Assembly (NCBI RefSeq): GCF_002086275.1 | Contig: NZ_MVHT01000032.1 | Coordinates: 1-64,000 of the forward strand | Direction: 5' to 3' | Source of the DNA: Mycobacterium intermedium | Lineage (GTDB): Bacteria > Actinomycetota > Actinomycetes > Mycobacteriales > Mycobacteriaceae | DNA length: 64,000 bases | Shown: positions 1 through 11,181 of the stretch, piece by piece | How the letters are laid out: every line of letters begins with the position of its first letter | Position numbering within the stretch: the first letter of the stretch is position 1 | The notes under the pieces: model-generated | Databases searched by the model: none | What the model was told of the DNA's origin: nothing | Seen by the model: the letters and a program-made list of their open reading frames with translations, nothing else | Translations under genes and position numbers: made by a program

Positions 1-3000
1 GGCGGCGGAGTGCTTGTCTTGGAACGGCTGGCCGATGCGCAGCGACTGGGTCATCCCGTGCTGGCGCTGCTGCGCGGTTCCGCGGTGAATCAGGACGGTG
101 CTTCCAACGGATTGACCGCCCCGAACGGTCCCGCGCAGCAGCGGGTGATCCAGGCGGCCCTGACCAGCGCGGGGTTGACCACCGCGGAGGTCGACATCGT
201 CGAGGGCCACGGAACGGGAACCACATTGGGGGATCCCATCGAAGCGCAAGCCCTGCTCGCGACCTACGGGCAGGGCCGCGCAGCGGATCGACCGTTGTGG
301 CTGGGTTCGATCAAGTCCAACATCGGTCACTCGTCGGCCGCGGCCGGCGTGGCCGGGGTCATCAAGATGGTCCAGGCCATGCGGCATGGGTTGATGCCGA
401 AGACTCTGCACGTGGATGTGCCTACGCCACACGTGGATTGGTCGTCGGGTGCGGTGTCGGTGTTGACGGAGGCGCGCCCGTGGCCGGCCGGCGATCAACC
501 GCGTCGGGCGGGCGTGTCGTCATTCGGCATCAGTGGCACCAACGCGCACGTGATCCTCGAGCAAGCACCGGCACCAACGCCGGCGCAGCCATCGGATCCG
601 GAAAGCCCGGAAAACATTGTGGCCGAGCACGATGACGCGGTGGTGCCGTGGGTGCTGTCCGCACGTACACCGCGGGCACTGACCGACCAGGCCAGGCGGC
701 TGCTGGCTCACGTGAGCACCGACGACCGGCCGCGGCCGGCGGACGTGGGTTGGTCGCTGGTGACCACGCGGTCGGTGTTCGACCATCGAGCGGTCGTGGT
801 GGGCGGACCCGAGCAACTGCTCGCCGGGTTGACCAGTCTGGCCGCCGAGGAGACCGGTGCCGGCGTCGTCGTCGGCCGTGCCCGGGGCGTGGGCAAGAAG
901 GTACTCGTGTTCCCCGGTCAGGGCGCCCAAGCGTTGGGGATGGGACAGCAACTCTACGAACGATTTCCGGTGTTCGCCGAGGCGCTGGACGAGGCGGTCT
1001 CGGCGCTGGGACCACACCTGCGGTTGCCGCTGCGCAACGTGATGTGGGGCAGCGATGCGCGGCTGTTGGAAAGCACGGAGTTCGCACAGCCCGCGTTGTT
1101 CGCCGTCGAGGTCGCCCTGGCCGCATTGTTGCGGCACTGGGGTGTGGTACCGGACGTCGTGATGGGTCACTCCGTGGGTGAGATCACCGCGGCGCACGTG
1201 GCCGGCGTGTTGGCGCTTTCCGATGCGGCCACCGTGGTCGCCGGCCGCGCTCGACTGATGGCGGAGTTGCCCGCCGGTGGGGTGATGGTCGCGGTGGCCG
1301 CCAGTGAGGCAGAGGTGACTCCGTTGCTCACCGAAGAGGTGAGCATTGCTGCCGTCAATGGCCCTGACGCCGTCGTGCTTTCGGGTGCGCAAGACCCGGT
1401 AGCGGCGGTGATGGATCGGCTGGCCGAGTCGGGTCGACGCGTGCACCGGCTAGCGGTCTCACATGCGTTTCATTCGAAACTGATGGAACCCATGCTCGAG
1501 CGGTTTGCCGATCTGCTCGCCGGGATCAGACCGGCGGAACCGCGAATCGCGCTGGTCTCCAACCTGACTGGCAAGTTGGCCGGCGCCGGGTACGGGTCGG
1601 CGCAGTACTGGGTGGACCACGTGCGGCAACCCGTGCGCTTCATCGACGGGGTGCGGGCCGCGGAAGCGGTCGGTGCCGGGGTGTTCATCGAGGCCGGTCC
1701 CGGTCGCGGCCTGACCGCTGCGGTGGAGCAGTCGCTGGTCGCCGACGAGGCGATTTCGGTGGTGACGCTGGCCAAAGACCGTCCCGAAGTCGAATCGCTC
1801 CTCGGTGCGGCGGGTCAGCTGTTTTCCCTAGGATTACCGGTCGACTGGCCCGCTACCTTCGCCGGACTGCGCACCCGGCGAGTAGATTTACCGACGTATC
1901 CATTTCAACGGCAGCGCTATTGGCTGTCGCCCGACATGCTCGGCACGGCGGATGTCAGTGGCGTGGGCCTGGCCAAAGCCGAGCATGCCCTCCTGGGGGC
2001 GGTGGTTCAGCGCCCCGATTCCGGTGGCGTGGTGTTGACGGGCCGATTGTCGCTCGGTACGCAGCCCTGGTTGGCCGACCATGCGGTCGCCGGGGTGGTG
2101 CTGTTTCCCGGATCGGGCTTCGTGGAGCTGGTTTTGCGGGCAGCCGACGAGGTCGGCTGCTCGGCGATCGACGAGTTGACTTTGTCCGCCCCACTGCTGC
2201 TGCCGGCCGACGGCGGGGTGCGGGTGCAGGTGGTGGTGGGCGGCGCCGACGAGACCGGAGCCCGAGCTGTATCGGTGTATTCGACTGATGTGCAGTCGGA
2301 TTCGCCCTGGACGCTGCACGCCGAAGGGTCGCTGAGGGACGCGGCGGTGCAGCCGGGCGCGGACTTGTCTGTCTGGCCGCCGGTCGGGGCCGCGCCGGTG
2401 GATGTGACCGATGCGTATGCCGGGCTGGCCGAGCGTGGCTACGCGTATGGTCCCGCCTTCCGTGGGCTGCGCGGGGTGTGGCGGCGGGGCGCCGAGGTCT
2501 TCGCCGAGGTCGCCGTTCCCGCTGACACCGGTTTGACGTTGAGCGGCTTCGGACTTCATCCGGTCCTGTTGGACGCGGGCCTGCATGCGCTCGGGGTGAC
2601 CGGCCAGCAGGCGCAGGCGGTGTTGCCGTTCTCCTGGCAGGGTGTATCGCTGCACGCCATGGGCGCTTCGCACGTGCGGGTGCGACTGGCTCCTGTGGGA
2701 ACGCAAGGACTTTCGCTGGAACTGGCCGACGCGGCGGGTCTACCGGTGTTGTCGGTCAGGGAGTTGGTGGTTCGCCCCGTATCGGCCGAGCAGTTGTCGA
2801 CGGTGACCGCCCGTTCCTCCACCAGCGGGCTGTTGGAGGTGACATGGTCACCGGTTCCGCTGAACAGCAACGGTATTGACGCCCCTGCCGGTGACGAGGC
2901 GGAGGTGTGGCAGCCGAGTTCACCCGTCGGGGGAGTGGTGGAGTCGGTGCATTCGGCCACCACTGAAGCATTGGGCATGTTGCAGTTGTGGGTGGCTGGT

Positions 3001-5598
3001 GATCGCACCGGGGTGTTGGTGGTGCAGACGCACGGCGCGGTGGCGCTGGCGGGTGAGGACGTCACCGATCTGGCGGGCGCGGCGGTGTGGGGGTTGGTGC
3101 GCTCGGCGCAGGCCGAGCACCCGGGTCGCATCATCCTGCTCGATTCCGACGGCTCGGTCGATCCCGCTGCGTTGATCGGTTGCGGTGAAACGCAATTGGC
3201 GGTGCGCAACGGTATGGTGTACGCGGCGCGGCTGGCGAAGACGGGCTCGGGAACGAAAGGGCTCGAGCGGCCGGAGGGGCCGACGCTGCAGTTGCCGCCC
3301 GGAAATTGGCGGCTTGCCCCGGGCGGCGGCGGAACGCTTCAGGACCTGGTGGTGCAGCCTCAGCCGCCGACGGCGTTGGCCGAAGGCCAGGTGCGCGTGA
3401 AGCTGGCCGCCGTTGGTGTGAATTTCCGGGACGTGCTGGTGGCGTTGGGAATGTATCCGGGCGGCGGCGAATTGGGCGCCGAAGGCGCCGGGTACATCAC
3501 CGAAGTCGGACCGGGGGTAACGGGCTTTGCCGTCGGCGACGCGGTACTCGGGCTGTTCGGGGTGGCAGGTTCTGAAGCGGTGATCGATGCCCGATTGGCG
3601 ACCGCGATACCCGCGGGGTGGTCATTGGATGCCGCAGCGGGTGTGCCGGTGGTGTTCCTGACCGCGTTCTACGGCTTGTCTGAACTGGCGGGTCTGCGGG
3701 CCGGGGAGAAACTGTTGGTGCACGCCGCGACCGGGGGTGTGGGGATGGCCGCGGTGCAGCTGGCTCGGCACTGGGGCGTCGAGGTTTTCGCCACCGCGAG
3801 CCGCAGCAAGTGGGATGTGTTGCGGTCCGTCGGTTTTGACGACGACCACATCGCGGATTCGCGAACCCTGGAGTTTGAACAGAAGTTCCTCGCGGTTACC
3901 GGGGGCACCGGGGTAGACGTGGTGCTCAACTCGTTGGCCGGTGAGTTCACCGATGCGTCGCTGCGGCTGTTGACCCGCGGCGGCCGCTTCATCGAGATGG
4001 GCAAGACCGACCTGCGCGACCCGCAGCTGGTGGCTGACCAGCATCCGGGGGTGCACTATCGGGCGTTTGATCTGATGGAGGCTGGGCCGCAACACATTCA
4101 GCGAATGCTGACCGAACTGCTGGCCCTGTTCGAGGCCGGCACGCTGCAGCCGCTGCCGACGAAGACGTGGGATGTGCGATGTGCAGCGGACGCTTACCGC
4201 TTTGTCAGCCAGGCTCGCCACATCGGCAAGGTCGTGCTGACCATGCCTCGTGAACTAGCCGACGGCACGGTCCTGATCACCGGGGGCACCGGCATGGCCG
4301 GCGGCTGGCTGGCGCGACACCTGGTCAGTCGCTACCGGGTTCGCAACCTGGTGCTCGCCGGCCGTCGAGGCGCCGCCGCCGACGGGGTCGCAGAGTTGGT
4401 CGCCGACCTGGAGCAGGCCGGCGCGACGGTGTCGGTGGTTGCCTGCGACGTCGCTGACCGCGACGCCGTGACGGCACTGCTGGCCGGCGTGCCGGAAAGT
4501 TCGCCGCTCACCGGGGTCATCCACGCCGCCGGAACACTCGACGATGGACTGATCTCGTCGCTGACGCCGGAGCGGATGAATGCGGTGCTGCGGGCCAAAG
4601 TCGATGCGGCGTGGAATCTGCATGAGCTGACGGCGGATCTGGATCTGTCGGTGTTCGTGATGTTCTCGTCGTTGGCGGGCATTGTCGGCGCACCAGGGCA
4701 AGGCAACTACGCCGCGGCGAACAGTTTCCTCGACGCGCTGGCCGTGCACCGTCGTACCCGCGGATTGCCCGGGTTGTCCGTGGCATGGGGGCTGTGGGAG
4801 CAAGCGTCGGAGATGACCAGACACCTGGGGGACCGCGACAAAGCCCGGATGAGCCGGGTCGGGCTCGCCGCCTTGACCGCCGACGACGCACTACAACTGT
4901 TCGACGCGGCGCTGGTGGCGGACCGCCCCACGGTGGTGGCCACCCGACTCAACACGGCCGCACTCACCGCCCACGATGACGTACCTCCGCTGCTGCAACA
5001 GTTGATCGCCCGCCCGACACGGCGGTTCATCGAGCAGACCAGCATTGCGGCGTCGATGTCGGGACTCCGCTCACGACTGCACGGGCTGACACCGGAGCAG
5101 CGCCACGCCGAACTGGCCGACCTGATCTGCGCCAGTGCCGCGGCGGTGCTCGGGAACAACACGGCCGACATCGATGCCGACCGTGCCTTTCAAGATCTCG
5201 GGTTCGATTCGCTGACGGCGGTCGAGTTGCGCAATCGGCTCAAGACCGCGACCGGGCTGACGCTTTCGCCGACCCTGATCTTCGACCATCCCACACCCGC
5301 AGCCCTGGCCGAGCATCTGGATGCCCTTCTCGCCGCGGCTCCCGCGCTAGACCAGCCTGACCCGTTGGCCCGGTTCGACCACATTGCCCGCGAACTCCAG
5401 ACGCTGGCCGAACAACCCGGCCTGAAGCCGGAGTACAAGGCGCAGCTGCGGGCGCGAATCGAGGCCGTGCTCAACACGCTGGCGGGCCCGGAACCCGCAC
5501 CGGACCACACAGACGCACCCTTTTACGACGTTGGTTTCAACGACGACCTCGCCACCGCCACCGACAGCGAACTCTTCGCCATCCTGGAAGAGGAATAG
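1..5598 (+). CDS. Type I polyketide synthase, fully reducing module, 5'-truncated by the window (Pks8+Pks17-like)
   Basis: Iterative or modular chain-extending PKS. The reading frame is open from base 1, so the KS N-terminus and its active-site Cys lie outside. Counting from the first codon in the window: KS C-terminal part with His70 (EGHGTGT) and His110 (KSNIGH); AT about 300-600 with GHSVGE (Ser391) and HAFH at 488-491, the motif usual for malonyl-CoA; DH with His694 ([11 protein letters not shown]) and Asp858; ER about 1120-1415 with an NADPH site [11 protein letters not shown] with GGTGMAG, Ser1557, Tyr1570 and an LDD motif (B-type); ACP Ser1737 (GFDSL); then a docking tail. All catalytic residues in view are present, so full reduction of the beta-carbon is predicted. 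In H37Rv I recall this position being split into pks8 and pks17; here it is one frame. The next PKS starts 3 bases after the stop, which suggests one transcript. Confidence 0.93.
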   Translation, partial: GGGVLVLERLADAQRLGHPVLALLRGSAVNQDGASNGLTAPNGPAQQRVIQAALTSAGLTTAEVDIVEGHGTGTTLGDPIEAQALLATYGQGRAADRPLWLGSIKSNIGHSSAAAGVAGVIKMVQAMRHGLMPKTLHVDVPTPHVDWSSGAVSVLTEARPWPAGDQPRRAGVSSFGISGTNAHVILEQAPAPTPAQPSDPESPENIVAEHDDAVVPWVLSARTPRALTDQARRLLAHVSTDDRPRPADVGWSLVTTRSVFDHRAVVVGGPEQLLAGLTSLAAEETGAGVVVGRARGVGKKVLVFPGQGAQALGMGQQLYERFPVFAEALDEAVSALGPHLRLPLRNVMWGSDARLLESTEFAQPALFAVEVALAALLRHWGVVPDVVMGHSVGEITAAHVAGVLALSDAATVVAGRARLMAELPAGGVMVAVAASEAEVTPLLTEEVSIAAVNGPDAVVLSGAQDPVAAVMDRLAESGRRVHRLAVSHAFHSKLMEPMLERFADLLAGIRPAEPRIALVSNLTGKLAGAGYGSAQYWVDHVRQPVRFIDGVRAAEAVGAGVFIEAGPGRGLTAAVEQSLVADEAISVVTLAKDRPEVESLLGAAGQLFSLGLPVDWPATFAGLRTRRVDLPTYPFQRQRYWLSPDMLGTADVSGVGLAKAEHALLGAVVQRPDSGGVVLTGRLSLGTQPWLADHAVAGVVLFPGSGFVELVLRAADEVGCSAIDELTLSAPLLLPADGGVRVQVVVGGADETGARAVSVYSTDVQSDSPWTLHAEGSLRDAAVQPGADLSVWPPVGAAPVDVTDAYAGLAERGYAYGPAFRGLRGVWRRGAEVFAEVAVPADTGLTLSGFGLHPVLLDAGLHALGVTGQQAQAVLPFSWQGVSLHAMGASHVRVRLAPVGTQGLSLELADAAGLPVLSVRELVVRPVSAEQLSTVTARSSTSGLLEVTWSPVPLNSNGIDAPAGDEAEVWQPSSPVGGVVESVHSATTEALGMLQLWVAGDRTGVLVVQTHGAVALAGEDVTDLAGAAVWGLVRSAQAEHPGRIILLDSDGSVDPAALIGCGETQLAVRNGMVYAARLAKTGSGTKGLERPEGPTLQLPPGNWRLAPGGGGTLQDLVVQPQPPTALAEGQVRVKLAAVGVNFRDVLVALGMYPGGGELGAEGAGYITEVGPGVTGFAVGDAVLGLFGVAGSEAVIDARLATAIPAGWSLDAAAGVPVVFLTAFYGLSELAGLRAGEKLLVHAATGGVGMAAVQLARHWGVEVFATASRSKWDVLRSVGFDDDHIADSRTLEFEQKFLAVTGGTGVDVVLNSLAGEFTDASLRLLTRGGRFIEMGKTDLRDPQLVADQHPGVHYRAFDLMEAGPQHIQRMLTELLALFEAGTLQPLPTKTWDVRCAADAYRFVSQARHIGKVVLTMPRELADGTVLITGGTGMAGGWLARHLVSRYRVRNLVLAGRRGAAADGVAELVADLEQAGATVSVVACDVADRDAVTALLAGVPESSPLTGVIHAAGTLDDGLISSLTPERMNAVLRAKVDAAWNLHELTADLDLSVFVMFSSLAGIVGAPGQGNYAAANSFLDALAVHRRTRGLPGLSVAWGLWEQASEMTRHLGDRDKARMSRVGLAALTADDALQLFDAALVADRPTVVATRLNTAALTAHDDVPPLLQQLIARPTRRFIEQTSIAASMSGLRSRLHGLTPEQRHAELADLICASAAAVLGNNTADIDADRAFQDLGFDSLTAVELRNRLKTATGLTLSPTLIFDHPTPAALAEHLDALLAAAPALDQPDPLARFDHIARELQTLAEQPGLKPEYKAQLRARIEAVLNTLAGPEPAPDHTDAPFYDVGFNDDLATATDSELFAILEEE

Positions 5599-5601
5599 GC
5601 T

Positions 5602-8600
5602 GTGGCGGTGCGACCGGCGGCGGTGGCAATCATCGGGCTCGCATGCAGGTTTCCGGGCGCCGCAACTCCGGCTGAGTTCTGGCGCCTTCTTCGCGACGGG
5701 CGCGAGGCCAGCCAATTGCCCTACGACGCCGCCGAATTCGATGCGGACTTCTTTCGGATCTCCCCCCGCGAAGCCCGTGCCATGGATCCGCGTCAACGCC
5801 TGGCGCTGGAATTGACCTGGGAGTGTCTCGAAGACGCCTTCGTGAAGCCGGAAACGCTGCGCGGCCAACATGTTTCCGTCTACCTCGGCGCGATGAACGA
5901 CGACTACGCCGTCCTGGCGCTCAGCGACACCGGCGACGATCTCGATCACCACACGTTCGCCGGGCTCAGCCGCGGGATGATCGCCAACAAGATCTCTTAC
6001 GTCTTCGGGCTGCACGGAGCCAGCATGACCGTCGACTCCGGTCAATCGTCGTCACTGGTGGCCGTTCACCTGGCCTGCGAAAGCCTACGCAGCGGCGAGT
6101 CGACTCTGGCGGTAGCCGGCGGCATTCACCTCAACCTGGCGAGCGAAACGGCGGCACTGGAAAGGGAATTCGGTGCATTGTCGCCGACGGGCCACACCTA
6201 CGCCTTCGATGCGCGCGCCGACGGATACGTGCGGGGAGAGGGCGGCGCCGTGCTGCTGCTGAAGCCGCTGGATGCCGCGCTCAACGACGGGGATCGAATC
6301 CACGCGATCATCCGGGGCGGCTCGGTCGGCAACGCCGGACACAGCACCACCGCGCAGACCGTGCCGTCGGCCACCGCGCAAACCGACGTCGTCCGTCGCG
6401 CACTGACCGACGCGGGGCTGCGGGCCGGGGACATTCAATACGTCGAGGCCCACGGCACCGGAACCGAAGTCGGCGACCCGGTCGAACTCGCCGCGCTCGG
6501 TGAAGTGTTCGCCGATCGTCAGCAACACCCGGTGACCCTCGGGTCCGTCAAGACCAACATCGGCCACGCGGGCGCCGCGGCTGGGGTCGCGGGTCTGCTC
6601 AAGGCGGTCCTGGCGATCGAAAACGCGGAAATACCGCCAAGTCTCAACTACACCAGACCTAAACCCGGCATCGATATGAAGGGCCTTGGCGTGCAGGTCG
6701 GTACCACGCTGACCCCTTGGCGCGATCAGCCGCGTCGCGCGGGAGTGTCGTCGTTCGGGATGGGTGGGACCAATGCCCACCTGATCATCGAGCAAGCCCC
6801 GCCGCAAGCCCCTGCACCGAAAGTCGATGCCAACGACGGTAATCCGGACATTGCGGACGTCCCGTGGGTGCTGTCGGCGCGTTCCGCTGCGGGATTGGCA
6901 GGACAGGCACAAAAGCTGCTCACGCATTGCGACGCGCATCCGGAGTTGCGTGTTGCCGACGTGGGGTGGTCGCTGATTTCCACCAGGTCGGTGTTCGAAC
7001 ACCGGGCGGTCGTGACAGGGGCCGATCGCGACACACTGCTGGCCGCGTCGGCCACGCTAGCCGCGGGCGAGCCCGCGGCCGATGTGGTGACGGGTACCGC
7101 GCGGTCGTTGGGTAAGACGGTGTTGGTGTTTCCCGGCCAGGGTGCCCAGTGGCTGGGAATGGGGCGGCAACTACACCAACGATTCCCGGCCTTCGCGCGG
7201 GCCTTCGACGAGGCCGCACAGGCGTTGAACGCACATCTTCGGCTGCCGCTGAGCCAGGTCCTGTGGGGCGAGGACGCGACGCTGTTGGAAAATACCGAGT
7301 TCGCGCAACCGGCGCTGTTCGCCGTCGAAGTGGCGTTGGCGGAGTTGCTGCGAAGTTTCGGTATGGTGCCGGACTTCGTGATCGGCCACTCCGTGGGCGA
7401 GATCAGCGCGGCCCACGTGGCCGGCGTGCTCTCGCTTGCCGACGCCGCCAAAGTGGTCGCCACGCGTGCGCGGCTGATGGCGGGACTGCCCGCCGGCGGC
7501 GTGATGATTGCGGTATCTGCTGACGAGGATGAAGTGCTGTCCCTGCTACAGCGGGGTGTGTGCATTGCGGCGGTGAATGCGCCTGACTCGGTGGTGATTT
7601 CGGGTGCGGCTGCCGCGGCCGAGGCGCTGGCCGATCACTTCGCAAAGCTGGGCCGGCGGGTGAATCGATTGGCGGTTTCGCACGCATTCCATTCCGAGCT
7701 GATGGAGCCGATGGTCGAGCCATTCGCCGCGGCGTTGACCGGCATCTCGGTCGCCCAACCGCGGGTTGGCCTGATATCAAACATGACTGGTGAGCTTGCG
7801 GGTGCCGGCTACGGATCGCCGGAGTATTGGGCCGCGCATGTGCGCAGGCCGGTGCGCTTCGCCGACGGTGTCCGAACGTTGGCGTCGCTGGGTGCCAGGG
7901 TGTTCGTCGAGTCAGGCCCCGCAGCCGGATTGATCGCGGCCGTGCAGCAGTCATTCGATCCCGATGCGGCCGTGGTCACCATGGCCAAAGATCGCCCGGA
8001 GACCACTTCGGCGCTGACCGCCATCGGCGCGCTGTTCGCCGCAGGTGTGAATGTCGACTGGGGTTCCACGTTCGACGGGGTAGACGTGCGGCGGGTGGAG
8101 TTGCCTACCTATGCCTTCCAGCGCCGCCGATTCTGGTTGGGGACCACCCCGGAGGCGGCACCGAACTCGGCAGTGGATGACGAAGGCGCCGCCTCGTTCG
8201 CCGAATGGTGGCGGGCGCTCGGCCCGGCAGAGCGCGTTAACCAACTGGTGGAGCTGGTGTGCACCCAAGCGGCCATGGTGCTCGGCCACTCGAGCGGCCA
8301 GGACGTCAGCATCGATTCCGCTTTCCAGGACCTGGGCTTTGACTCGATGGCCGGGGTCAACCTGCGAAACCGGCTCAAAAGCAAGACCGGGCTGCCATTA
8401 TCGCGGACGCTGATCTTCGACTATCCGACACCCATCGCGCTGGCGGCATACCTTGCTGAACAACTGTCTGACAATCCACCCGACGAATCGGACGACGAAA
8501 AGATTCGCTCGTTGTTGATGCGAATTCCCATTCAAGAACTTCGAAAAACTGGTCTGTTAGACAAGCTATTGGCGCTGGCGGCGCCGGAAAAAGACCTGCT

Positions 8601-8697
8601 CACGCCCATTGTGAATGATGAGGTAATAGACTCGCTGAGTCCGGACGCGCTAATTGCGATGGCACTGAATATTGCGGACAGCGATGAGAACGCGTGA
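5602..8697 (+). CDS. pks9: KS(Q)-AT-ACP polyketide synthase, Pks9-like
   Basis: 1031 residues: KS 1-430, AT about 500-830, ACP about 880-960, C-terminal docking helices. The usual KS nucleophile motif (DTACSS) reads DSGQSS, so Gln148 (CAA at 6043-6045) replaces the Cys. His284 (EAHGTGT) and His322 (KTNIGH) remain. A Cys-to-Gln KS is the hallmark of KSQ loading domains, which decarboxylate malonyl-ACP to make an acetyl starter and cannot condense. The AT has GHSVGE (Ser597) and HAFH (694-697), consistent with malonyl-CoA. ACP Ser915 (GFDSM) is intact. There are no reductive domains. The GTG start lies 3 bases after the preceding PKS stop, so the two are probably co-translated. The domain set fits a priming partner for the upstream extension module. 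The gene name rests on position and architecture. Confidence 0.92.
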   Translation: MAVRPAAVAIIGLACRFPGAATPAEFWRLLRDGREASQLPYDAAEFDADFFRISPREARAMDPRQRLALELTWECLEDAFVKPETLRGQHVSVYLGAMNDDYAVLALSDTGDDLDHHTFAGLSRGMIANKISYVFGLHGASMTVDSGQSSSLVAVHLACESLRSGESTLAVAGGIHLNLASETAALEREFGALSPTGHTYAFDARADGYVRGEGGAVLLLKPLDAALNDGDRIHAIIRGGSVGNAGHSTTAQTVPSATAQTDVVRRALTDAGLRAGDIQYVEAHGTGTEVGDPVELAALGEVFADRQQHPVTLGSVKTNIGHAGAAAGVAGLLKAVLAIENAEIPPSLNYTRPKPGIDMKGLGVQVGTTLTPWRDQPRRAGVSSFGMGGTNAHLIIEQAPPQAPAPKVDANDGNPDIADVPWVLSARSAAGLAGQAQKLLTHCDAHPELRVADVGWSLISTRSVFEHRAVVTGADRDTLLAASATLAAGEPAADVVTGTARSLGKTVLVFPGQGAQWLGMGRQLHQRFPAFARAFDEAAQALNAHLRLPLSQVLWGEDATLLENTEFAQPALFAVEVALAELLRSFGMVPDFVIGHSVGEISAAHVAGVLSLADAAKVVATRARLMAGLPAGGVMIAVSADEDEVLSLLQRGVCIAAVNAPDSVVISGAAAAAEALADHFAKLGRRVNRLAVSHAFHSELMEPMVEPFAAALTGISVAQPRVGLISNMTGELAGAGYGSPEYWAAHVRRPVRFADGVRTLASLGARVFVESGPAAGLIAAVQQSFDPDAAVVTMAKDRPETTSALTAIGALFAAGVNVDWGSTFDGVDVRRVELPTYAFQRRRFWLGTTPEAAPNSAVDDEGAASFAEWWRALGPAERVNQLVELVCTQAAMVLGHSSGQDVSIDSAFQDLGFDSMAGVNLRNRLKSKTGLPLSRTLIFDYPTPIALAAYLAEQLSDNPPDESDDEKIRSLLMRIPIQELRKTGLLDKLLALAAPEKDLLTPIVNDEVIDSLSPDALIAMALNIADSDENA

Positions 8698-8737
8698 TAG
8701 AAATAACACAAACGTCTAATATATGAGGCTTTGCGCG

Positions 8738-8756
8738 CCTGCTTAACCTCACCTAA
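8738..8756 (-). promoter_or_regulatory. Possible IdeR/DtxR-type iron box upstream of pks11
   Basis: On the minus strand the 19-mer reads TTAGGTGAGGTTAAGCAGG. It matches 13 of 19 positions of the mycobacterial IdeR consensus TTAGGTTAGSCTAACCTAA, with the first half-site TTAGGT perfect and the second half poor. It sits in an AT-rich gap of about 140 bases between pks9 and pks11, 80 bases before the pks11 start. A weak candidate only. Confidence 0.25.
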
Positions 8757-8835
8757 ACTTTGAATGTAGTTTTGCGGGTCGAACGGGTCTATTAGACACA
8801 CGTAAATTAGCGTGCAGTGCGAAGAAAGCAGGGGC

Positions 8836-9897
8836 ATGAGCGTCATCGCAGGGGTGTTCGGGGCGTTGCCGCCGCATCGGTACAGCCAGAGCGAGATAAC
8901 CGACCAGTTCGTCGAGTTCCCTGGCCTCAAGGAGCACGAAGAGATCGTTCGGCGCCTGCACGCCGCGGCGAAAGTACAGAGCCGGCACTTCGTCATGCCG
9001 CTGCAGGAGTACCCGACCCTCACCGATTTCGGTGAGGCGAACGAGATTTTCATCGAAAAGGCCGTAGACCTCGGCTGTGAGGCCCTGCTCGGCGCGCTCG
9101 AGGAAGCGGGGTTGCGACCGCAGGACATCGACATGATCGCTACCACGACGGTCACCGGGGTTCTGGTTCCGTCGCTGGACGCGCGCATCGCCGGCCGGCT
9201 CGGCATGCGTCCTGACGTGCGCCGAATGCCGATGTTCGGCCTCGGGTGTGTCGCTGGAGCGGCCGGGGTGGGTCGCGTGCACGACTACTTGCGCGGTGCT
9301 CCCGACGGGGTGGCGGTTCTGGTGGCGGTTGAACTGTGTTCGCTCACCTATCCGGCCGTCAAGCCGACGGTGTCGAGTCTGGTCGGCACGGCGTTGTTCG
9401 GCGACGGCGCCGCCGCGGTGGTCGCCGTGGGCGACCGGCGCGCCGAAAAGGTGCGCACCGGCGGGCCGGAAATAGTCGACGCGCGCAGTCGCATGTACCC
9501 CGATTCGTTGCACATCATGGGCTGGGACGTCAGCTCCAACGGCCTGCAGCTGCGGCTTTCGCCCGACCTGCCGAACCTCATCGACCAGTACTTGCTTGAC
9601 GACGTGGACGGCTTCTTGGCCGACCATCGCTTGACCCGGGATGACATCGGGGCGTGGGTGAGCCATCCTGGTGGTCCCAAAGTCATCAATGCGATCACCA
9701 ACAGCCTCGGGCTGTCCCCGGAGGCGCTGGAGCTGACCTGGCGCTCGCTGGGCGAAATTGGCAATTTGTCCTCAGCCTCGGTGCTGCACATTCTGCGCGA
9801 CACCATCGAAAAGCGTCCGCCCAGTGGTAGTCCGGGATTGATGATGGCGATGGGGCCCGGATTCTGCACAGAACTGGTGCTATTGCGCTGGCAGTAA
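8836..9897 (+). CDS. pks11: Type III polyketide synthase (chalcone/stilbene-synthase fold), Pks11
   Basis: 353 residues, the length I recall for M. tuberculosis Pks11. The Cys-His-Asn triad of type III synthases is visible as Cys138 ([11 protein letters not shown]), His277 (SHPGGPK) and Asn310 (GNLSS), with the C-terminal GPGF loop. The family condenses acyl-CoA starters with malonyl-CoA without an ACP; mycobacterial members make long-chain alkyl pyrones and related products. ATG at 8836 was chosen over GTG at 8812 because it gives the family N-terminus MSVIAGVFG. The neighbouring type I enzymes could supply unusual acyl starters (inference). The 3' end overlaps the convergent P450 by 18 bases. 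Confidence 0.93.
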   Translation: MSVIAGVFGALPPHRYSQSEITDQFVEFPGLKEHEEIVRRLHAAAKVQSRHFVMPLQEYPTLTDFGEANEIFIEKAVDLGCEALLGALEEAGLRPQDIDMIATTTVTGVLVPSLDARIAGRLGMRPDVRRMPMFGLGCVAGAAGVGRVHDYLRGAPDGVAVLVAVELCSLTYPAVKPTVSSLVGTALFGDGAAAVVAVGDRRAEKVRTGGPEIVDARSRMYPDSLHIMGWDVSSNGLQLRLSPDLPNLIDQYLLDDVDGFLADHRLTRDDIGAWVSHPGGPKVINAITNSLGLSPEALELTWRSLGEIGNLSSASVLHILRDTIEKRPPSGSPGLMMAMGPGFCTELVLLRWQ

Positions 9898-11181
9898 TTC
9901 CCTGATTTCGACGGTCAATCCGGGCTTAGGGGACAACGAGGCGAGATTTGCCGGCCGAATGCGCTGCGGGGGTAACTCCAGTGTCGTCCTGGCGATGAGT
10001 CGGGCGAGCATCACGGTCATTTCGGCGGTGGCCATGGCCGCACCGATACACCGATGCAACCCTCCGCTGAACGGGATGAACTCGTGCGGAGCCGGTTTGC
10101 GATAGTCGGGCCTTCCGGAGTCCCAGCGCTCTGGCCGGAATTCGGTTGCGTCTGGCCATATTTCGTCGAGACGGTGGGTGACGTAGGCGCTGAAGATGAG
10201 CATTCGTCCGGCACGGATGCGCTGTCCGTCGAACGACAGGTCACGCATTACCCGGCGGGCCGAGATCACCCCCGGCGAATAGAGCCGGAGCGTCTCCTGC
10301 ACAACGCCGTTGAGATAGGTGAGCGCGGTGAGGTCTTGCGCCGTCGGTGCCCGCCCCCGGAGCACGCGGTCAATTTCGTCGGCCGCGGTCTCCCAGGCGC
10401 CCGGCAGAGTCAGCAGGCTGTAGGCCGCCCAGGCCAGCGCGCCACTGGTGGTTTCGTAGCCGGCGGTGATCAGGGAGATGATCGCATCACGGATCTCGTC
10501 ATCGCTTAGCGCGTAGTCCTCTTCGCCGCGGCCGTTGATCAGCATGGTCATGAGGTGATCGTCCGGTCGAGGCTGCATTTTGGCGTCCGCGACCTGGGTG
10601 TCGATCAAGTCGTTGATGCGCTGCCGGGCCGCCATTGCTCGTCGCCAACGGGGAGTGGTCAGGCGCCGATGCAGTTGCGCCAACTGCGGGAGTTGATGGG
10701 TCAGATCCAGCAATGGTTGGAGTTGCTCGCCGAGAAAGTCGGCGTGGACGGCCAGGCGCTGGCCGAACAATGACTCGGCGGTGCTGCGCCGGACCGCCGA
10801 GCGGAGCTGTTGGTAGAGATCGAGTGGTTGTCCCGGGCGCCAACCGTCGATGACGCGGTCGATGTTGGCGGCCATGATGTGTACGTATTCCTGGATCTGC
10901 CGGTGCCGCAGCCCTGGAGCCACGACACTGCGTCGGCGACGGTGGTCGTCGCCGTCGCTGACAATGAGCGCCGTCGGGCCGTCTACGATCGCCAGGTTCT
11001 CGAAGGTCTCCCGCCAACTGAAGGCATCGGCGTTGGCGAAGACGAACTTATTCGCCTCGGCGCCAAGCAGATAGGTGTAGCCGTGTCGACCGACGCCGGC
11101 GTTCACCACGGGACCGCGGCGCCGGTAGGTGGCCAGTAGCGCTTCTCCGGGTCGGTAAGGCAGCGGGCTGTATGCGGTCAT
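9880..11181 (-). CDS. cyp139A1: Cytochrome P450, CYP139A family
   Basis: 433 residues. I-helix motif AGYETTS for O2 activation, K-helix ExxR (ETLRLYS), and the heme-binding loop [10 protein letters not shown] with Cys378 as thiolate ligand. Soluble bacterial type with no membrane anchor. ATG at 11181 was chosen because a good GGAGG lies 7 bases upstream; an in-frame ATG nine codons earlier exists but is less well placed. The start overlaps the ABC-F stop as ATGA, so translation is probably coupled to that gene. The family lies beside the pks7-pks11 locus in M. tuberculosis and is thought to tailor a polyketide, but its substrate is unknown. It needs an external ferredoxin and reductase, which are not encoded here. 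Confidence 0.93.
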   Translation of the reverse strand: MTAYSPLPYRPGEALLATYRRRGPVVNAGVGRHGYTYLLGAEANKFVFANADAFSWRETFENLAIVDGPTALIVSDGDDHRRRRSVVAPGLRHRQIQEYVHIMAANIDRVIDGWRPGQPLDLYQQLRSAVRRSTAESLFGQRLAVHADFLGEQLQPLLDLTHQLPQLAQLHRRLTTPRWRRAMAARQRINDLIDTQVADAKMQPRPDDHLMTMLINGRGEEDYALSDDEIRDAIISLITAGYETTSGALAWAAYSLLTLPGAWETAADEIDRVLRGRAPTAQDLTALTYLNGVVQETLRLYSPGVISARRVMRDLSFDGQRIRAGRMLIFSAYVTHRLDEIWPDATEFRPERWDSGRPDYRKPAPHEFIPFSGGLHRCIGAAMATAEMTVMLARLIARTTLELPPQRIRPANLASLSPKPGLTVEIRELLPAQ

